A DNA stretch of 64,000 nucleotides from Microbacterium foliorum. GTDB lineage: Bacteria; Actinomycetota; Actinomycetes; Actinomycetales; Microbacteriaceae. Each line of letters begins with the position of its first letter. Within the stretch, counting starts at the first letter, position 1. Position numbers and translations under genes: made by a program. The notes below the pieces were generated by a model. It worked only from the letters and a program-made list of their open reading frames with translations, searched no databases and was not told the DNA's origin. Shown piece after piece: positions 8,578 through 17,900 of this stretch. Location of the stretch: the NCBI RefSeq assembly GCF_003367705.1, contig NZ_CP031425.1:806001-870000 (forward strand), read 5' to 3'.

Positions 8578-9249
8578 TCAGCGGTCGAGGGCCGCGAAGC
8601 GCTCGATGTCGCTGTTGGTGCCCGACACGATGATGAGGTCGTGGTTGGTCACGATGGTGTTCGCCTCGGCGTAGCGGAACGGCTTGCCCGGGCTCTTCAC
8701 GCCGACCACGGTGACCTTGTACTTGGTGCGCACGCCGGACTCGTTCAGACCGACGCCGCGGATGAACTTCGGCGGGTACATCTTGGCCAGCACGAAGTCG
8801 TCGTCGAAGCGGATGAAGTCGAGCATGCGGCCCGAGACGAGGTGGGCGACACGTTCGCCGGCCTCGCGCTCGGGGTAGATGACGTGGTTCGCGCCCACTC
8901 GGGCCAGGATCTTCCCATGCGACTGCGAGACGGCCTTCGCCCAGATCTGCGGCACTTTGAGGTCGACGAGGTTCGCGGTGATCAGCACCGATGCCTCGAT
9001 CGAGGATCCGACGGCGACGACCGCGACCTGGAAGTCCTGTGCGCCGATCTGGCGCAGGGCGTCGATGTTCTTGGCGTCGGCCTGCACCGTGTGGGTGACC
9101 CGGTCCGACCACTTCTGCACGAGTTCGAGGTTGTCGTCGATCGCGAGCACCTCGCGGTCGAGACGGTCGAGCTCGCCCGCGCACGCGGCGCCGAACCGAC
9201 CGAGACCGATGACGAGGACGGGAGCGTCCCCCCGGAGGACTTCAACCAA
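8578..9249 (-). CDS. KtrA/TrkA-type potassium channel regulatory protein
   Basis: The 223-residue protein has a RCK_N (Rossmann) domain with nucleotide motif VIGLGRFGAACAGEL near residue 13, a following acidic DDN, and a C-terminal RCK_C domain (TKYKVTVVGVKSPGKPF). It would form the cytoplasmic nucleotide-sensing ring that gates the adjacent KtrB-like channel. The start is TTG at 9249, overlapping the 3' end of the channel gene by 8 nt, with a GGAAAGG Shine-Dalgarno 7 nt before it. No other start precedes the Rossmann strand. The two genes form one operon, channel first. Confidence 0.9.
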   Translation of the reverse strand: MVEVLRGDAPVLVIGLGRFGAACAGELDRLDREVLAIDDNLELVQKWSDRVTHTVQADAKNIDALRQIGAQDFQVAVVAVGSSIEASVLITANLVDLKVPQIWAKAVSQSHGKILARVGANHVIYPEREAGERVAHLVSGRMLDFIRFDDDFVLAKMYPPKFIRGVGLNESGVRTKYKVTVVGVKSPGKPFRYAEANTIVTNHDLIIVSGTNSDIERFAALDR

Positions 9250-10672
9250 CGATCGGCCTTTCCACGGGCAGTGAGTAGTACTGCGTTCGCGACGTCGCGG
9301 CGACGGCCGCGGCGAGAGTCACTGTACCAACGCGCCCCATGAAGATGGTGGTCGCGAGGACGTATGAGGCGGAATCGGGCAGCTCGGCCGTCAACCCGGT
9401 CGAGAGTCCCACGGTGCCGAAGGCCGAGATCACATCGAAGAGCACATGGCTGATGTCGGCCTTGGTGATCTGGGAGATGATGATCGTCGACAGCGCGACG
9501 ATCGTCGCGCCCCACGCCACGACGCTGAGCGCGACGCGCTGCACGTCGCTGGGGATGCGGCGTCCGAACGCCTCGACCGACTGGCGACCCTTCGCCTCCG
9601 ACCAGACCGCGATGGCGAGCACGGCGAGGGTCGTCACCTTGATGCCGCCCGCAGTGGAGGCCGAGCCGCCGCCGACGAACATCAGCATCGATGCCGCGAG
9701 CAGCGACGAGCCGTTCAGGTCGTCCATCTCGATGACGTTGAAGCCGCCGGAGCGCGTCATCGCCGACAGGAAGAAGGCCTGGAAGGTCGTATCGGCCGCG
9801 TCCATCGACCCGAAGGTCTTCGGGTTGGCGTATTCGAGCACCAGGAAGACGACGGCGCCCAGCACGAACAGCAGCACGGTGGTGACGAGCGTGAGCTTGG
9901 TGTGCAGCGACCACTTCTTGACGTGCCACACGTGCTTGGCGAGCGTGTAGATCACGGGGAAGCCGATGCTGCCGAGGAAGACGCCGACCATGAGCAGGGA
10001 GAGCACCAGGTAGTCGTCGGCGAACACCGCGACGCCACCCGCGTTGGGGGCGAAGCCCGTGTTGGTGAACGCCATCGCGGCGAAGTACGGCGCCTCCCAC
10101 AGCGCGGCGATCGGCTCGACGCCGGCCATGACGAGCGCCGGGTACAGCAGGATCGCGAGGGCGCCTTCGATGATGAGGGCCGAGAGGGCGACGGTCGTGA
10201 GCAGCTGACCGACCTCGCCGAGTCGCACGGTCTGGCTCTCGTTCACGACGCCGCCGTGGGCGCGCATCGGATTCGTGTCGCCGGCGGCCATGAGCTTCGC
10301 ACGCAGGCCGAGGCGCTTGGAGATGAGCATCCCCATGAGCGAGGCGAGCGTCAGCACGCCGAGAGCACCGATGTTCACTCCGATGAAGATCAGCACGTGG
10401 CCGAACGGAGACCAGTGGGTCGCCATGTCGACCGTCGCGAGTCCCGTGACGCAGATCGTCGACACCGCGGTGAACAGGGCGTCCGCGAGCGGAGTGACCG
10501 TGCGCGTCGCGGAGGCGATCGGCAGCGACAGCAGCACGGTGAAGACGAGGATGAGCATCGCGAAGATCACGATCGCGAAGCGCGAGGGCGACGACGTGAT
10601 GATGTGCTTGCTCCACGATGCGGCGTTCTGGAGCCGCTGTCGAGGCGACGACGCCGAAACGATGCCCGACAT
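9242..10672 (-). CDS. KtrB/TrkH-type potassium channel subunit
   Basis: A 476-residue membrane protein of the superfamily of K+ transporters, with four membrane-pore-membrane repeats. Selectivity-filter-like segments are visible as STICVTGLAT, FTNTGFAPN, MTRSGGFN and ISAFGTVGLSTG, each with a Gly at the filter position. The mobile intramembrane loop appears as GGGSASTAGGIKVTT. It works with the downstream RCK protein in potassium uptake across the cytoplasmic membrane. An AAGGGGGA Shine-Dalgarno supports the ATG. Whether the coupled cation is Na+ (Ktr) or H+ (Trk) cannot be told. Confidence 0.92.
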   Translation of the reverse strand: MSGIVSASSPRQRLQNAASWSKHIITSSPSRFAIVIFAMLILVFTVLLSLPIASATRTVTPLADALFTAVSTICVTGLATVDMATHWSPFGHVLIFIGVNIGALGVLTLASLMGMLISKRLGLRAKLMAAGDTNPMRAHGGVVNESQTVRLGEVGQLLTTVALSALIIEGALAILLYPALVMAGVEPIAALWEAPYFAAMAFTNTGFAPNAGGVAVFADDYLVLSLLMVGVFLGSIGFPVIYTLAKHVWHVKKWSLHTKLTLVTTVLLFVLGAVVFLVLEYANPKTFGSMDAADTTFQAFFLSAMTRSGGFNVIEMDDLNGSSLLAASMLMFVGGGSASTAGGIKVTTLAVLAIAVWSEAKGRQSVEAFGRRIPSDVQRVALSVVAWGATIVALSTIIISQITKADISHVLFDVISAFGTVGLSTGLTAELPDSASYVLATTIFMGRVGTVTLAAAVAATSRTQYYSLPVERPIVG

Positions 10673-10773
10673 CGCGTCCCCCTTCGTTCTCTCCGCGCGG
10701 TGCGTGGCAGCACGACGTCGTTCGCCGAGCCTTCGTCATGGTACTCCGTGCCGGGGACGACTACCCTGATCAC

Positions 10774-11190
10774 ATGACGGACATCTTCGACGTGATCGCA
10801 GACGGTACGAGGCGCGACATCCTCCAGCTTCTCCTGCGTCGCACGACCGAAGGAGATGCCGGCACCAGCGTCAGCCAGATCGTCGCCGATCTGGGCATCA
10901 GCCAGCCCACGGTCTCGAAGCATCTGAAGGTGCTGCGCGAAGCCGAACTGGTCAGCGTCCGCGAAGACGGCCAGCGCCGTTTCTACAGCCTCGCCGTCGA
11001 ACCCCTCGAGGTCGTCGACGATTGGCTGGTCCCCTTCCTCATGGATGCGTACGGCGACGACGCGCCCGACATCGAGTACCCCGGGCAGCCGCTCCCGGAC
11101 GGCGCCGCGCACGCGGCCGAGGTGGTGGGACGCGCTGTCGCGTCCGCCAAGCACGTGGTGGACTCGGCCTTCAAGCGATTCGGCGGCTGA
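10774..11190 (+). CDS. ArsR-like winged helix regulator
   Basis: A 138-residue regulator whose N-terminal two thirds is an ArsR-type winged helix (IFDVIADGTRRDILQLL, GISQPTVSKHLKVLREAELV, GQRRFYSL). No CxC metal-binding motif is present, so it is not a classical metal sensor. The C-terminus (PDIEYPGQPLPDGAAHAAEVVG) is specific to a group in Microbacteriaceae. The start was set at the ATG that has TACCCT 6 nt upstream, typical of the leaderless genes here; the frame extends further up but would run into the channel gene's control region. It lies upstream of the BldC-like gene, an arrangement that recurs in relatives. Confidence 0.8.
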   Translation: MTDIFDVIADGTRRDILQLLLRRTTEGDAGTSVSQIVADLGISQPTVSKHLKVLREAELVSVREDGQRRFYSLAVEPLEVVDDWLVPFLMDAYGDDAPDIEYPGQPLPDGAAHAAEVVGRAVASAKHVVDSAFKRFGG

Positions 11191-11224
11191 CGGTGCGACC
11201 GCGCATCCGCGGCTGAACGCACAT

Positions 11225-11261
11225 CGCCCCTGACGAACCGGGGGGCTCTTCATCAGGGGCG
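11225..11261 (+). terminator. Hairpin after the ArsR-like gene; rest of the 326-bp gap
   Basis: A perfect 9-bp stem (CGCCCCTGA and TCAGGGGCG) lies 35 nt after the stop codon and has no T tract. The rest of the gap 11191-11516 holds no convincing gene; its right end carries the promoter of the BldC-like gene. Confidence 0.6.
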
Positions 11262-11457
11262 AGGCCGCGGGCCCCAGCCCGCGTGGACTCTGACGGTGCC
11301 ATCGTGAGTCGTGGTCAGAGGTTGTCAGACGAAACTGGGCGGATCCGCCATACATCCTATGTCTGGGCTGAGATCGCGGTCCTGGGCTTCTCGATGCCCG
11401 CGGCGACGGCGAATCCCTCGGAGGTGCGGGTCTCACTGATCACATGAGTCACACGGG

Positions 11458-11487
11458 TTTACACGCGTCCCAGATAACCCATAGAGT
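11458..11487 (+). promoter_or_regulatory. Promoter of the BldC-like gene
   Basis: TTTACA and TAGAGT are separated by 18 nt and lie about 30 nt upstream of the ATG. The leader contains GAAAGGGG, a good Shine-Dalgarno 8 nt before the start. It is a plain sigma70-type promoter, one of the clearest in the window. Confidence 0.65.
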
Positions 11488-11516
11488 GTGCACAAATCCA
11501 GAAAGGGGTACGTGGG

Positions 11517-11708
11517 ATGCCCGAGGTTCCTGATGTCCGGTTCCTGACGGTGGCCGAGGTCGCCGAGCTCATGCGCGTGTCGAAGATGACCGTCTATCGG
11601 ATGGTGCACGCCGGCGAGCTGCCGGCCATCCGCTTCGGTCGCAGCTTCCGCGTCCCGGAGTCCGCTGTGGCCGACGCGCTGCAGCGACCCATCGCCGACG
11701 TCGGTTGA
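11517..11708 (+). CDS. BldC-like helix-turn-helix protein
   Basis: A 63-residue protein consisting of a single MerR-type helix-turn-helix of the excisionase/BldC class (FLTVAEVAELMRVSKMTVYRMVHAGELPAIRFGRSFRV). BldC is a developmental regulator in Streptomyces that binds direct repeats; in non-sporulating actinobacteria the orthologue is conserved but its role is unclear. The family length is about 60-70 residues, so this is complete. The start has a strong Shine-Dalgarno. It lies 168 nt upstream of the bS22 gene, a pairing seen widely in actinobacteria. Confidence 0.85.
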   Translation: MPEVPDVRFLTVAEVAELMRVSKMTVYRMVHAGELPAIRFGRSFRVPESAVADALQRPIADVG

Positions 11709-11876
11709 TCCGATCGCGGCCCTCCACCGCACGTCGGTGCGTCGTCGATCTACGACGATGCATCGCGTACAGTGAAGGCGCCCCGGTTTGCTAGACTGAT
11801 CCGAGGCATTTTTTCCGTGCCCGTACCCGGGTGTCCGTCACCGACGACACCCAGCCACTGACTTAGTGAGGTTTCC

Positions 11877-11975
11877 GTGGGTTCTGTCATCAAGAAGCGC
11901 CGCAAGCGCATGGCGAAGAAGAAGCACCGCAAGCTGCTTCGTAAGACTCGCCACCAGCGTCGCAACAAGAAGTAA
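11877..11975 (+). CDS. 30S ribosomal protein bS22 (AURKAIP1/COX24 domain)
   Basis: A 32-codon gene starting with GTG encodes MGSVIKKRRKRMAKKKHRKL followed by LRKTRHQRRNKK. This is the actinobacterial small ribosomal protein bS22 (COX24/AURKAIP1 domain), a very basic peptide that sits in the small subunit near the decoding region in mycobacterial structures. A GAGG Shine-Dalgarno lies just upstream, and a strong terminator follows 13 nt after the stop. It is too short for most gene callers. Identity is clear from the near-invariant N-terminal half. Confidence 0.93.
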   Translation: MGSVIKKRRKRMAKKKHRKLLRKTRHQRRNKK

Positions 11976-11988
11976 GCGACCAGACACG

Positions 11989-12018
11989 AGCGCCTGTCTC
12001 CGGACGGGCGCTTTGTGT
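11989..12018 (+). terminator. Intrinsic terminator of the bS22 gene
   Basis: The arms AGCGCCTGTC and GACGGGCGCT pair with one G-U wobble around a TCCG tetraloop and are followed by TTGTGT. This is the most typical rho-independent shape in the window. Confidence 0.8.
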
Positions 12019-12056
12019 CTCTCCCCCCGGTTTCCCCCTCGTCGCAGGAGCATGCC

Positions 12057-12359
12057 ATGAAGTCGATCACCGTCACCGAGCTCGCAGAGCGCTCGAACAC
12101 CCCGCTCATCGACGTGCGGGAGGTGCACGAGTTCGCCGCCGGGCACGTGCCCGGCGCGGTCAACATCCCGATGTCGGAGATCGGCGACAGGCTCGAAGAG
12201 CTCCCCGCCGAGTCGTTCGACGTGATCTGCCAGGCCGGAGGCCGGTCGGCGCGTGTCGTCGAGGCACTCGAGTCCCGCGGGTACGACGCGACGAACGTCG
12301 AGGGCGGTACGGGCGAATGGATCGCTCAGGGCCGCGACATCGAGGTGCCGTCGGCGTGA
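12057..12359 (+). CDS. Rhodanese-like single-domain sulfurtransferase
   Basis: A 100-residue rhodanese domain protein with the start signature LIDVREVHEFAAGHVPGAVNIP and the active-site loop CQAGGRS, in which the cysteine would carry the persulfide. It is cytoplasmic, with no signal peptide. The start is the ATG at 12057. The gene is first in a three-gene operon in which each stop overlaps the next start (GTGA, then ATGA); the partners are a glutaredoxin-like protein and a Dabb domain protein, so a role in thiol or sulfur chemistry is plausible. Confidence 0.88.
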   Translation: MKSITVTELAERSNTPLIDVREVHEFAAGHVPGAVNIPMSEIGDRLEELPAESFDVICQAGGRSARVVEALESRGYDATNVEGGTGEWIAQGRDIEVPSA

Positions 12360-12646
12360 CCACGCTGACCCTCATCGGCAAGCCCGACTGCCATCTGTGC
12401 GACGTGGCCTCCGAGATCATCGATGCGGTCGTGGCCGAGCTTCCCGACGCCGCGGCTGAGCGCATCGAGGTCGTCGAGGCGTCGATCGCCGACGACCCGG
12501 CCCTCTACGAGCTGTGGTGGGAGAAGATCCCCGTCGTTCTGATCGACGGAGAGCTGCACGCACACTGGCGTCTGTCCGCCGATCGCCTGAAGGAGTCCCT
12601 CGAAGCCGCCGTCAACGAGGACGCCCTGAAGAAGGAGCCCCGATGA
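12356..12646 (+). CDS. Glutaredoxin-like (DUF836-type) thiol protein
   Basis: A 96-residue thioredoxin-fold protein beginning TLTLIGKPDCHLC, with the redox motif CHLC near the N-terminus and the cis-proline region KIPVVLIDGEL. This matches the short glutaredoxin family common in actinobacteria. The GTG start overlaps the rhodanese stop by 3 nt, showing translational coupling. It is likely a cytoplasmic thiol-disulfide exchange protein; the electron donor is unknown. Confidence 0.87.
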   Translation: MTTLTLIGKPDCHLCDVASEIIDAVVAELPDAAAERIEVVEASIADDPALYELWWEKIPVVLIDGELHAHWRLSADRLKESLEAAVNEDALKKEPR

Positions 12647-12942
12647 TCCGTCACATCGTCTCGTGGAAGCTGGCTGCCGAGGACGCCGACGTCCGCGCCG
12701 AGCAGGCCTCCGAAGTCGCGCGCCGGCTGAACGCGCTCGACGGCGTGGTGCCGCAGCTGCGCTCGATCTCGGCGGGGGCGAACGTCGCCTACCCCGACAC
12801 GAACTGGGACGTCACGCTCGTCGCGGACTTCGACTCGGTCGCGGCGCTCGAGGAGTACCAGGTGCACCCCGCACACGAAGAGGTCGTCGCCTACGTGCGC
12901 TCGGTCGTCGCCGCGCGGGCCGCCGTCGACATCGAGATCTGA
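12643..12942 (+). CDS. Dabb (stress-responsive A/B barrel) domain protein
   Basis: A 99-residue protein that starts MIRHIVSWKL and has the alternating pattern of the dimeric alpha-beta barrel (Dabb) family, including WDVTLVADFDSVAALEEYQVHPAHEE-like periodicity near its end. Some family members bind heme-like or polyketide ligands, but most bacterial ones have no known role. The ATG overlaps the stop of the glutaredoxin gene as ATGA, so it belongs to the rhodanese operon. Confidence 0.85.
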   Translation: MIRHIVSWKLAAEDADVRAEQASEVARRLNALDGVVPQLRSISAGANVAYPDTNWDVTLVADFDSVAALEEYQVHPAHEEVVAYVRSVVAARAAVDIEI

Positions 12943-12948
12943 GCCGCA

Positions 12949-12963
12949 GCCCCGGAACGGGGC
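12949..12963 (+). terminator. Short hairpin after the Dabb gene
   Basis: GCCCCG and CGGGGC pair around a 3-nt loop 7 nt after the stop codon. The stem is GC-rich but short and has no T tract, so its role as a terminator is only possible. Confidence 0.4.
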
Positions 12964-12991
12964 GTCGTCGGCAGGGGCAGTCGGAGGCACC

Positions 12992-13621
12992 GTGGGGGAG
13001 CTCACCTGGCAGGGCGTGACCGTGGCATGGACGACTCCCTCGCGCCTCGAGGGATTCGACTCCACCGACGTCCTCGCGATGGGGCGCGGCCAGCATGACC
13101 GTCTGCTCCCGCTCGATGGTGCCAAGCGGCAGGGGTTCCTCGCCGGTAGAGCGCTGATCCGCGACCTCCTGCGTCGCGACGACGGGGAGCGTGTCGTGAC
13201 CCTCGACAGCACCTGCGGACGCTGCGGTGCACCGCACGGCAGACCGCGGGCCCCCGGCCTCTCGCTGAGCGTGAGCCACGGCGATGATCTCGTCGCAGTG
13301 GCGGTGGGGCCGGCATCCGCGTCGCTGGGCGTCGATGTCGAACCTCTCGCCCACGCGGGCCGTCTCGCCGAGATCGCGACACTCTTTCCTGCGGACGCGC
13401 CCGATCTCGCGGCCTGGACACGCATCGAGGCTGCGGTGAAGGCCGATGGCCGCGGGTTCGCGATCGATCCTGCCGAGGTGACTCTGCGCGTCCGATCGGA
13501 TGCGTCCGCACCCGGGGTGTGGTCGACCGTGCTTCCGGATCGCAGCGACCCGATCGACGTCGTCACGCTCGCCGGTCCGCCCGGCCATGTGCTGAGCCTC
13601 GCGATCGGATCGCCCCGCTGA
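12992..13621 (+). CDS. 4'-phosphopantetheinyl transferase, Sfp-like
   Basis: A 209-residue protein of the Sfp/HetI superfamily, which transfers phosphopantetheine from coenzyme A onto carrier-protein serines. The family motifs are visible: SVSH at 93-96, GVDVE at 113-117 (Mg2+ ligands Asp115 and Glu117) and WTRIEAAVKADGRG at 142-155, the WxxKEAxxKAxGxG signature with Arg-Ile in place of x-Lys but catalytic Glu146 and Lys150 kept. The N-terminal half is shorter than in Sfp. It is convergent with the M1 peptidase gene and lies close to the peptide synthetase operon, whose thiolation domain is the likely substrate. Confidence 0.87.
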   Translation: MGELTWQGVTVAWTTPSRLEGFDSTDVLAMGRGQHDRLLPLDGAKRQGFLAGRALIRDLLRRDDGERVVTLDSTCGRCGAPHGRPRAPGLSLSVSHGDDLVAVAVGPASASLGVDVEPLAHAGRLAEIATLFPADAPDLAAWTRIEAAVKADGRGFAIDPAEVTLRVRSDASAPGVWSTVLPDRSDPIDVVTLAGPPGHVLSLAIGSPR

Positions 13622-13637
13622 GGGGAGCTCGCCCGGT

Positions 13638-14927
13638 TCAGGGGAGTGCAGGCAGTGCGCGCTCGTCGATCCACGAGCGGACCAGCTCGCGAGCCTGCCC
13701 GCCGGCGAGCTCGTCGACCAGCCCGAGGAAGTCGTCGCTCGTCACCGCGAGACCGGCGAACCGACTCGTCCACTCGCGGGTGAGGGCGAAGAACAGCTCG
13801 TCGCCGACCGTCAGGCGCAGGGCGTGCAGGGTGAGCGCGCCCCGCTTGTAGACGCGGTCGTCGAACATGTCGTCCGCGCCCGGGTCCGAGAGCACGAGGT
13901 CGTGCGGGAGTGCCCGGAGCCGGGCGTGATGCTCCACGGCGTTCGCGTGCGCCGTCGCACCGCCGCCTGCCTCCGACCACAGCCACTCCGAATAGCAGGC
14001 GTACCCCTCATTGAGCCAGATGTCCTGCCAGCGGGCGACTCCCACGCTGTTGCCGAACCACTGGTGCGCGAGCTCATGGGCGATCAGACGCTCGCTGCCG
14101 CCCCTCCCGTCGATGTGGTTCGCGCCGAAGATCGCCATGCCCTGGGCTTCGAGAGGGATCTCGAGGGCATCGGGGGTGATGACCACCTTGTAGGACTCGT
14201 ACGGGTAGGGGCCGAAGGCTTCGACGAACGCCGACATCATCGCCGGGAGATCGGCGAAGTCTGCTCGCACGCGTGCGGCCAGAGGGCGCGGGTGGAACAG
14301 ACGTCCCGGTGTGTCCCCGAGGGCGACTCTGTCGTCGTCGTACCGGCCGATCTGCACCGTCATCAGATAGGTGGCCGTCGGCACCGGCTGCTCGAACGTC
14401 CAGCGGGTGCGACCGCGCTGCGTCGACCGGGTGGCGGCACCGCCGCTGACGACGGTGTACTCGGGGTCGGCGGTGAAGGCGAGTCGGTACGTCGCCTTGT
14501 CGGAGGGGATGTCGTTGCACGGGAACCAGGTCGGTGCGCCGGTCGGCTGCGAGGCGACGATCACGCCGTCTTCGAGCTCCTCCCAGCCGAGCAGACCCCA
14601 TCGGGTGCGCCGCGGCCCCGGCGCTCCGGTGTAGTCGATCGACACGGTGACCTCCCGGCCGCTGGCACGCTCCGCCCCGAAGATCACCTTCAGCCGCCGA
14701 TCGTCCTGGCGGAAGGACGCGGCGCGGTCTCCGGTCACGCGCACCTTCGTCGCCTTGAGGCCGATCAGGTCGAAGGAGATGTGCGCGGCCGACTCCTGCA
14801 TCCGCAGTCGGATGGTGGCCGTGCCGACCAGACGATTGGTCGTGACGCGGTAGTCGATCGCGAGGTCGTAGTGCAGCACCCCGTAGCGTCGATCGCCGCT
14901 GTGCGGGGTGTAGGGGTCGACGGTCAT
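13638..14927 (-). CDS. M1 family zinc metallopeptidase
   Basis: A 429-residue M1 aminopeptidase-like protein with the zinc site HELAHQWFGN (His284, Glu285, His288) and the third ligand in LNEGYA (Glu307). It carries LEAQGMAIFG where classical enzymes have GAMEN, and lacks the large C-terminal domain of PepN, as in other short actinobacterial M1 proteins. No signal peptide is evident. The start chosen overlaps the stop of the peptide synthetase as ATGA, so the two are translationally coupled; a longer in-frame start would overlap the synthetase by 70 nt. It may trim or release the synthetase product, but that is inference from the operon. Confidence 0.88.
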   Translation of the reverse strand: MTVDPYTPHSGDRRYGVLHYDLAIDYRVTTNRLVGTATIRLRMQESAAHISFDLIGLKATKVRVTGDRAASFRQDDRRLKVIFGAERASGREVTVSIDYTGAPGPRRTRWGLLGWEELEDGVIVASQPTGAPTWFPCNDIPSDKATYRLAFTADPEYTVVSGGAATRSTQRGRTRWTFEQPVPTATYLMTVQIGRYDDDRVALGDTPGRLFHPRPLAARVRADFADLPAMMSAFVEAFGPYPYESYKVVITPDALEIPLEAQGMAIFGANHIDGRGGSERLIAHELAHQWFGNSVGVARWQDIWLNEGYACYSEWLWSEAGGGATAHANAVEHHARLRALPHDLVLSDPGADDMFDDRVYKRGALTLHALRLTVGDELFFALTREWTSRFAGLAVTSDDFLGLVDELAGGQARELVRSWIDERALPALP

Positions 14928-17900
14928 GCGTCGGTCGCCTGGTACGAGCGCACCTTGACCGCTCGCCACGGACCGATGGGATTGCCGCTCCACCGGCTGC
15001 CGACCGGCACGAACTCGCCCCGCATCACGAGCGAGGCGGGGCCGACCGTGGCATCCGCCCCGATCGTCGCCGCGGGCAGGATCACGCTGTGCGGACCCAG
15101 GGTCGCACCGTTCTCGAGGGTCACTGCGTCGATGCTCATCACTCGATCATGGAACAGATGCGTCTGAACCACACATCCGCGGTTGACCGTCGCGCCGTCG
15201 CCGAGCGTCACGAGGTCGGGTTCGGGCAGCCAGTAGCTGTCGGTCCACACGCCGCGTCCGATCTTCGCGCCGAGCGAGCGCAGCCAGATCGCGAGAGCGG
15301 GCGTGCCGGCGGCGGCGTTGGCGAACCAGGGGGCCGCGACCATCTCGGTGAACGTGTCGGACACCTCCGTGCGCCACACGAAGCTCGACCACAGCGGATG
15401 CTCGCCCGCGCGGATCGGCCCGACGATGAGCCATTTGGCGATCGTCGTGACGAGAGCGGCGACCGCGCCGGCCGCCAGCATCACGACGCTCGAGAGGGCG
15501 ACGGCCCAGCCCAGGCCCCCGTGCTCGACGACAGCGGCCAGAGCGAGCATCACGGAGAGGCCGATCGCGCAGGTGACGAACACCGGGATGATGCGGCACG
15601 ACTCCCACAGTGCACGGGCGAGGCGCAGGCTCGCGCGCGGCCGATAGGTGCGCTCGAGGTCGGAGTCGTTGACCACCCGACGAAGGCGCGCCGCCGGCGA
15701 TCCCAGCCAGGACGATCCGGCCTTGGCCTTGGGGGGAGCGACCGACAGCACGGCGACCAGGCCGTCGCGCGGCACGTTGTGGCCCCCTGCGGCCATGCCC
15801 GAGTTGCCCAGGAAGGCGCGCTTGCCGATCCGCGCTCTGCGCAACCGCATCCACCCGCCCCGCAGCTCGTAGGTCGCCACCATGGTGTCATCGGCGAGGA
15901 ACGCGCCGTCGGCGATCGTCGCGAGCGTCGGGATGAGGAGCACGGTCGACGCCTCGACGTCGCGACCGACGTCGGCGCCCAGTGCACGCAGCCAGATCGG
16001 GGTGACGATGCTGGAGTACAGCGGGAAGAGGAAGGTCCGGGCGGAATCGAGCAGGCGCTCGGTCGTCCATGCCTGCCAGGCGACTCGCGAACGCACCGGG
16101 TACACGCCCTCGGCGAGCCCGAGACCGAGCACGCGCACGAAGAGCAGCACCAGGCCGGCGAACACGAGACCGGCCAGCAGCACCGCGGGCACCAGCAGCG
16201 CGAGAATGCCGGGGACCGCCGCGAGCAGCGAGTCGGAGCCTCGGATGCCGAGCGCCAGGATCCAGGCCCCGGCGGCCAGCGAGATGACGGGGAGGAGGCC
16301 GAGAAGCGCCGACGAGGCCGCGTACGCCCACAGCCACCGGACCCTGGTCGGTGGGCGGCCGGGGGCGAACGGTGACGAGGTGCCGCCGATCCGAGCCGCC
16401 GGGGAGCCCGCCCACCGCTGCTTCGCGCGCACGCGACCGAACACCGCCGACCCCGGGGCGATCTCTGCTCCGCGACCGATCTTCGTGCCGGGTGCGAGGG
16501 TGCTGCGTGCGCCGATGGTCGCGTCGGCGCCGATGCGGATGCCGCCGATGCGCACGGTGTCGCCGTCGATCCAATAGCCGGTGAGGTCGACCTCGGGTTC
16601 GATCGAGGCGCCGGGACCGATGTCGAGCATTCCCGTGATCGGCGGCACCGTGTGCAGGTCCACATCCCGGTGGATGCGGGCGCCGAGGGCTCGGGCGTAG
16701 TAGACGACCCAGGGGGCGCCGGCCAGCCCGACCGGATCCACCTGCTGGGCGATCTGCTCGGCGAGCCACAGCCGCAGGTGCACCCCGCCGCCGCGCGGGT
16801 AGTCGCCGGGGCGCAGCCCGGCGAGCAGAAGTCGGGCGGCGACCGCGGCGATCGTCATCTTGCCCAGCGGGGTCACGAACACGAGCAGCCCGACGATGAC
16901 GGTCCACACGGGCACATCGGGCAGGAACTCGAATCCGGGCGAGAGCCGCAGTATCCAGCTCGCGGCGAGGAGGAAGAGCAGCCAGCGGATGCCGGTGAAC
17001 ACGAACAGCGGCAGGCCGGCGATCGTCTGCACCCACTGCATCCGCCGCGGTGTGGGAACAGGCTGGCTGAAGACCCGTTCTTCGGTGTCGTCGTCGTCGG
17101 CCTCCTCGTCGACGGCATCCGCCATCTGGCGCAGCCGCGGCAGGTCGTAGACATCGGTCATCGTGAACTCGGGGGCGCGGGTGCGCAGGCGCGACACCAG
17201 CTGAGCGGCGGCGAGCGAGCCTCCGCCGAGCTGGAAGAAGTCGGCATCGTCGTCGTCCGGGCGGATGCCGAGCACGGCGAACCACTGCTCGGCAAGCCAC
17301 GCGGCGGTGCCCGACAACGAGGAGTCTCCCGCGTCGCCGGAGTCCAGCGGCCAGGGGAGTGCGGCGCGGTCGACCTTGCCCGAGGTGCGCACGGGCAGAT
17401 CGTCGACGGTCGCGAGCAGCGGGATCAGCGGGGCGGGCAGCAGCGCGGCGAGCTCGGAGCGGGCGGTCTGCCGGTCGAAGCCCTCGTCCGGGACCACGTA
17501 GCCGACGAGGAGAGGAAGGCCGGCATCGGTCTTCTGCACGACCACTGCGGCGGCGGACACCGAGGTGAGGGCCTGCAGTGCGGTCTCGACCTCGCCCAGC
17601 TCGATGCGGCGGCCGCCGATCTTGACCTGGTCGTCGGCGCGGCCCTGGAAGATCAGTCCTTCGGGCTCCATGCGGACCACGTCGCCGGAGCGGTAGGCCC
17701 GCTCCCACCCGAGTGTCGGCATGGGCGCGTACTTCTCGGCATCCTTGGCGGGATCGAGATAGCGCGCCAGCCCGACACCCCCGATGATGAGCTCGCCCGC
17801 CTCGCCGTCGGCGACCCGATGCCCCTCGGCGTCGACGACGGCCAGCGACCAGCCGTCGAGTGGCAGACCGATGCGCACGGGGCCGATGCCGTCCATCAGA

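Noticed and set aside
14928..14993. N-terminal extension of the M1 peptidase
   Set aside because: The extension overlaps the synthetase coding sequence, has no family similarity, and the ATGA overlap start is a better fit.
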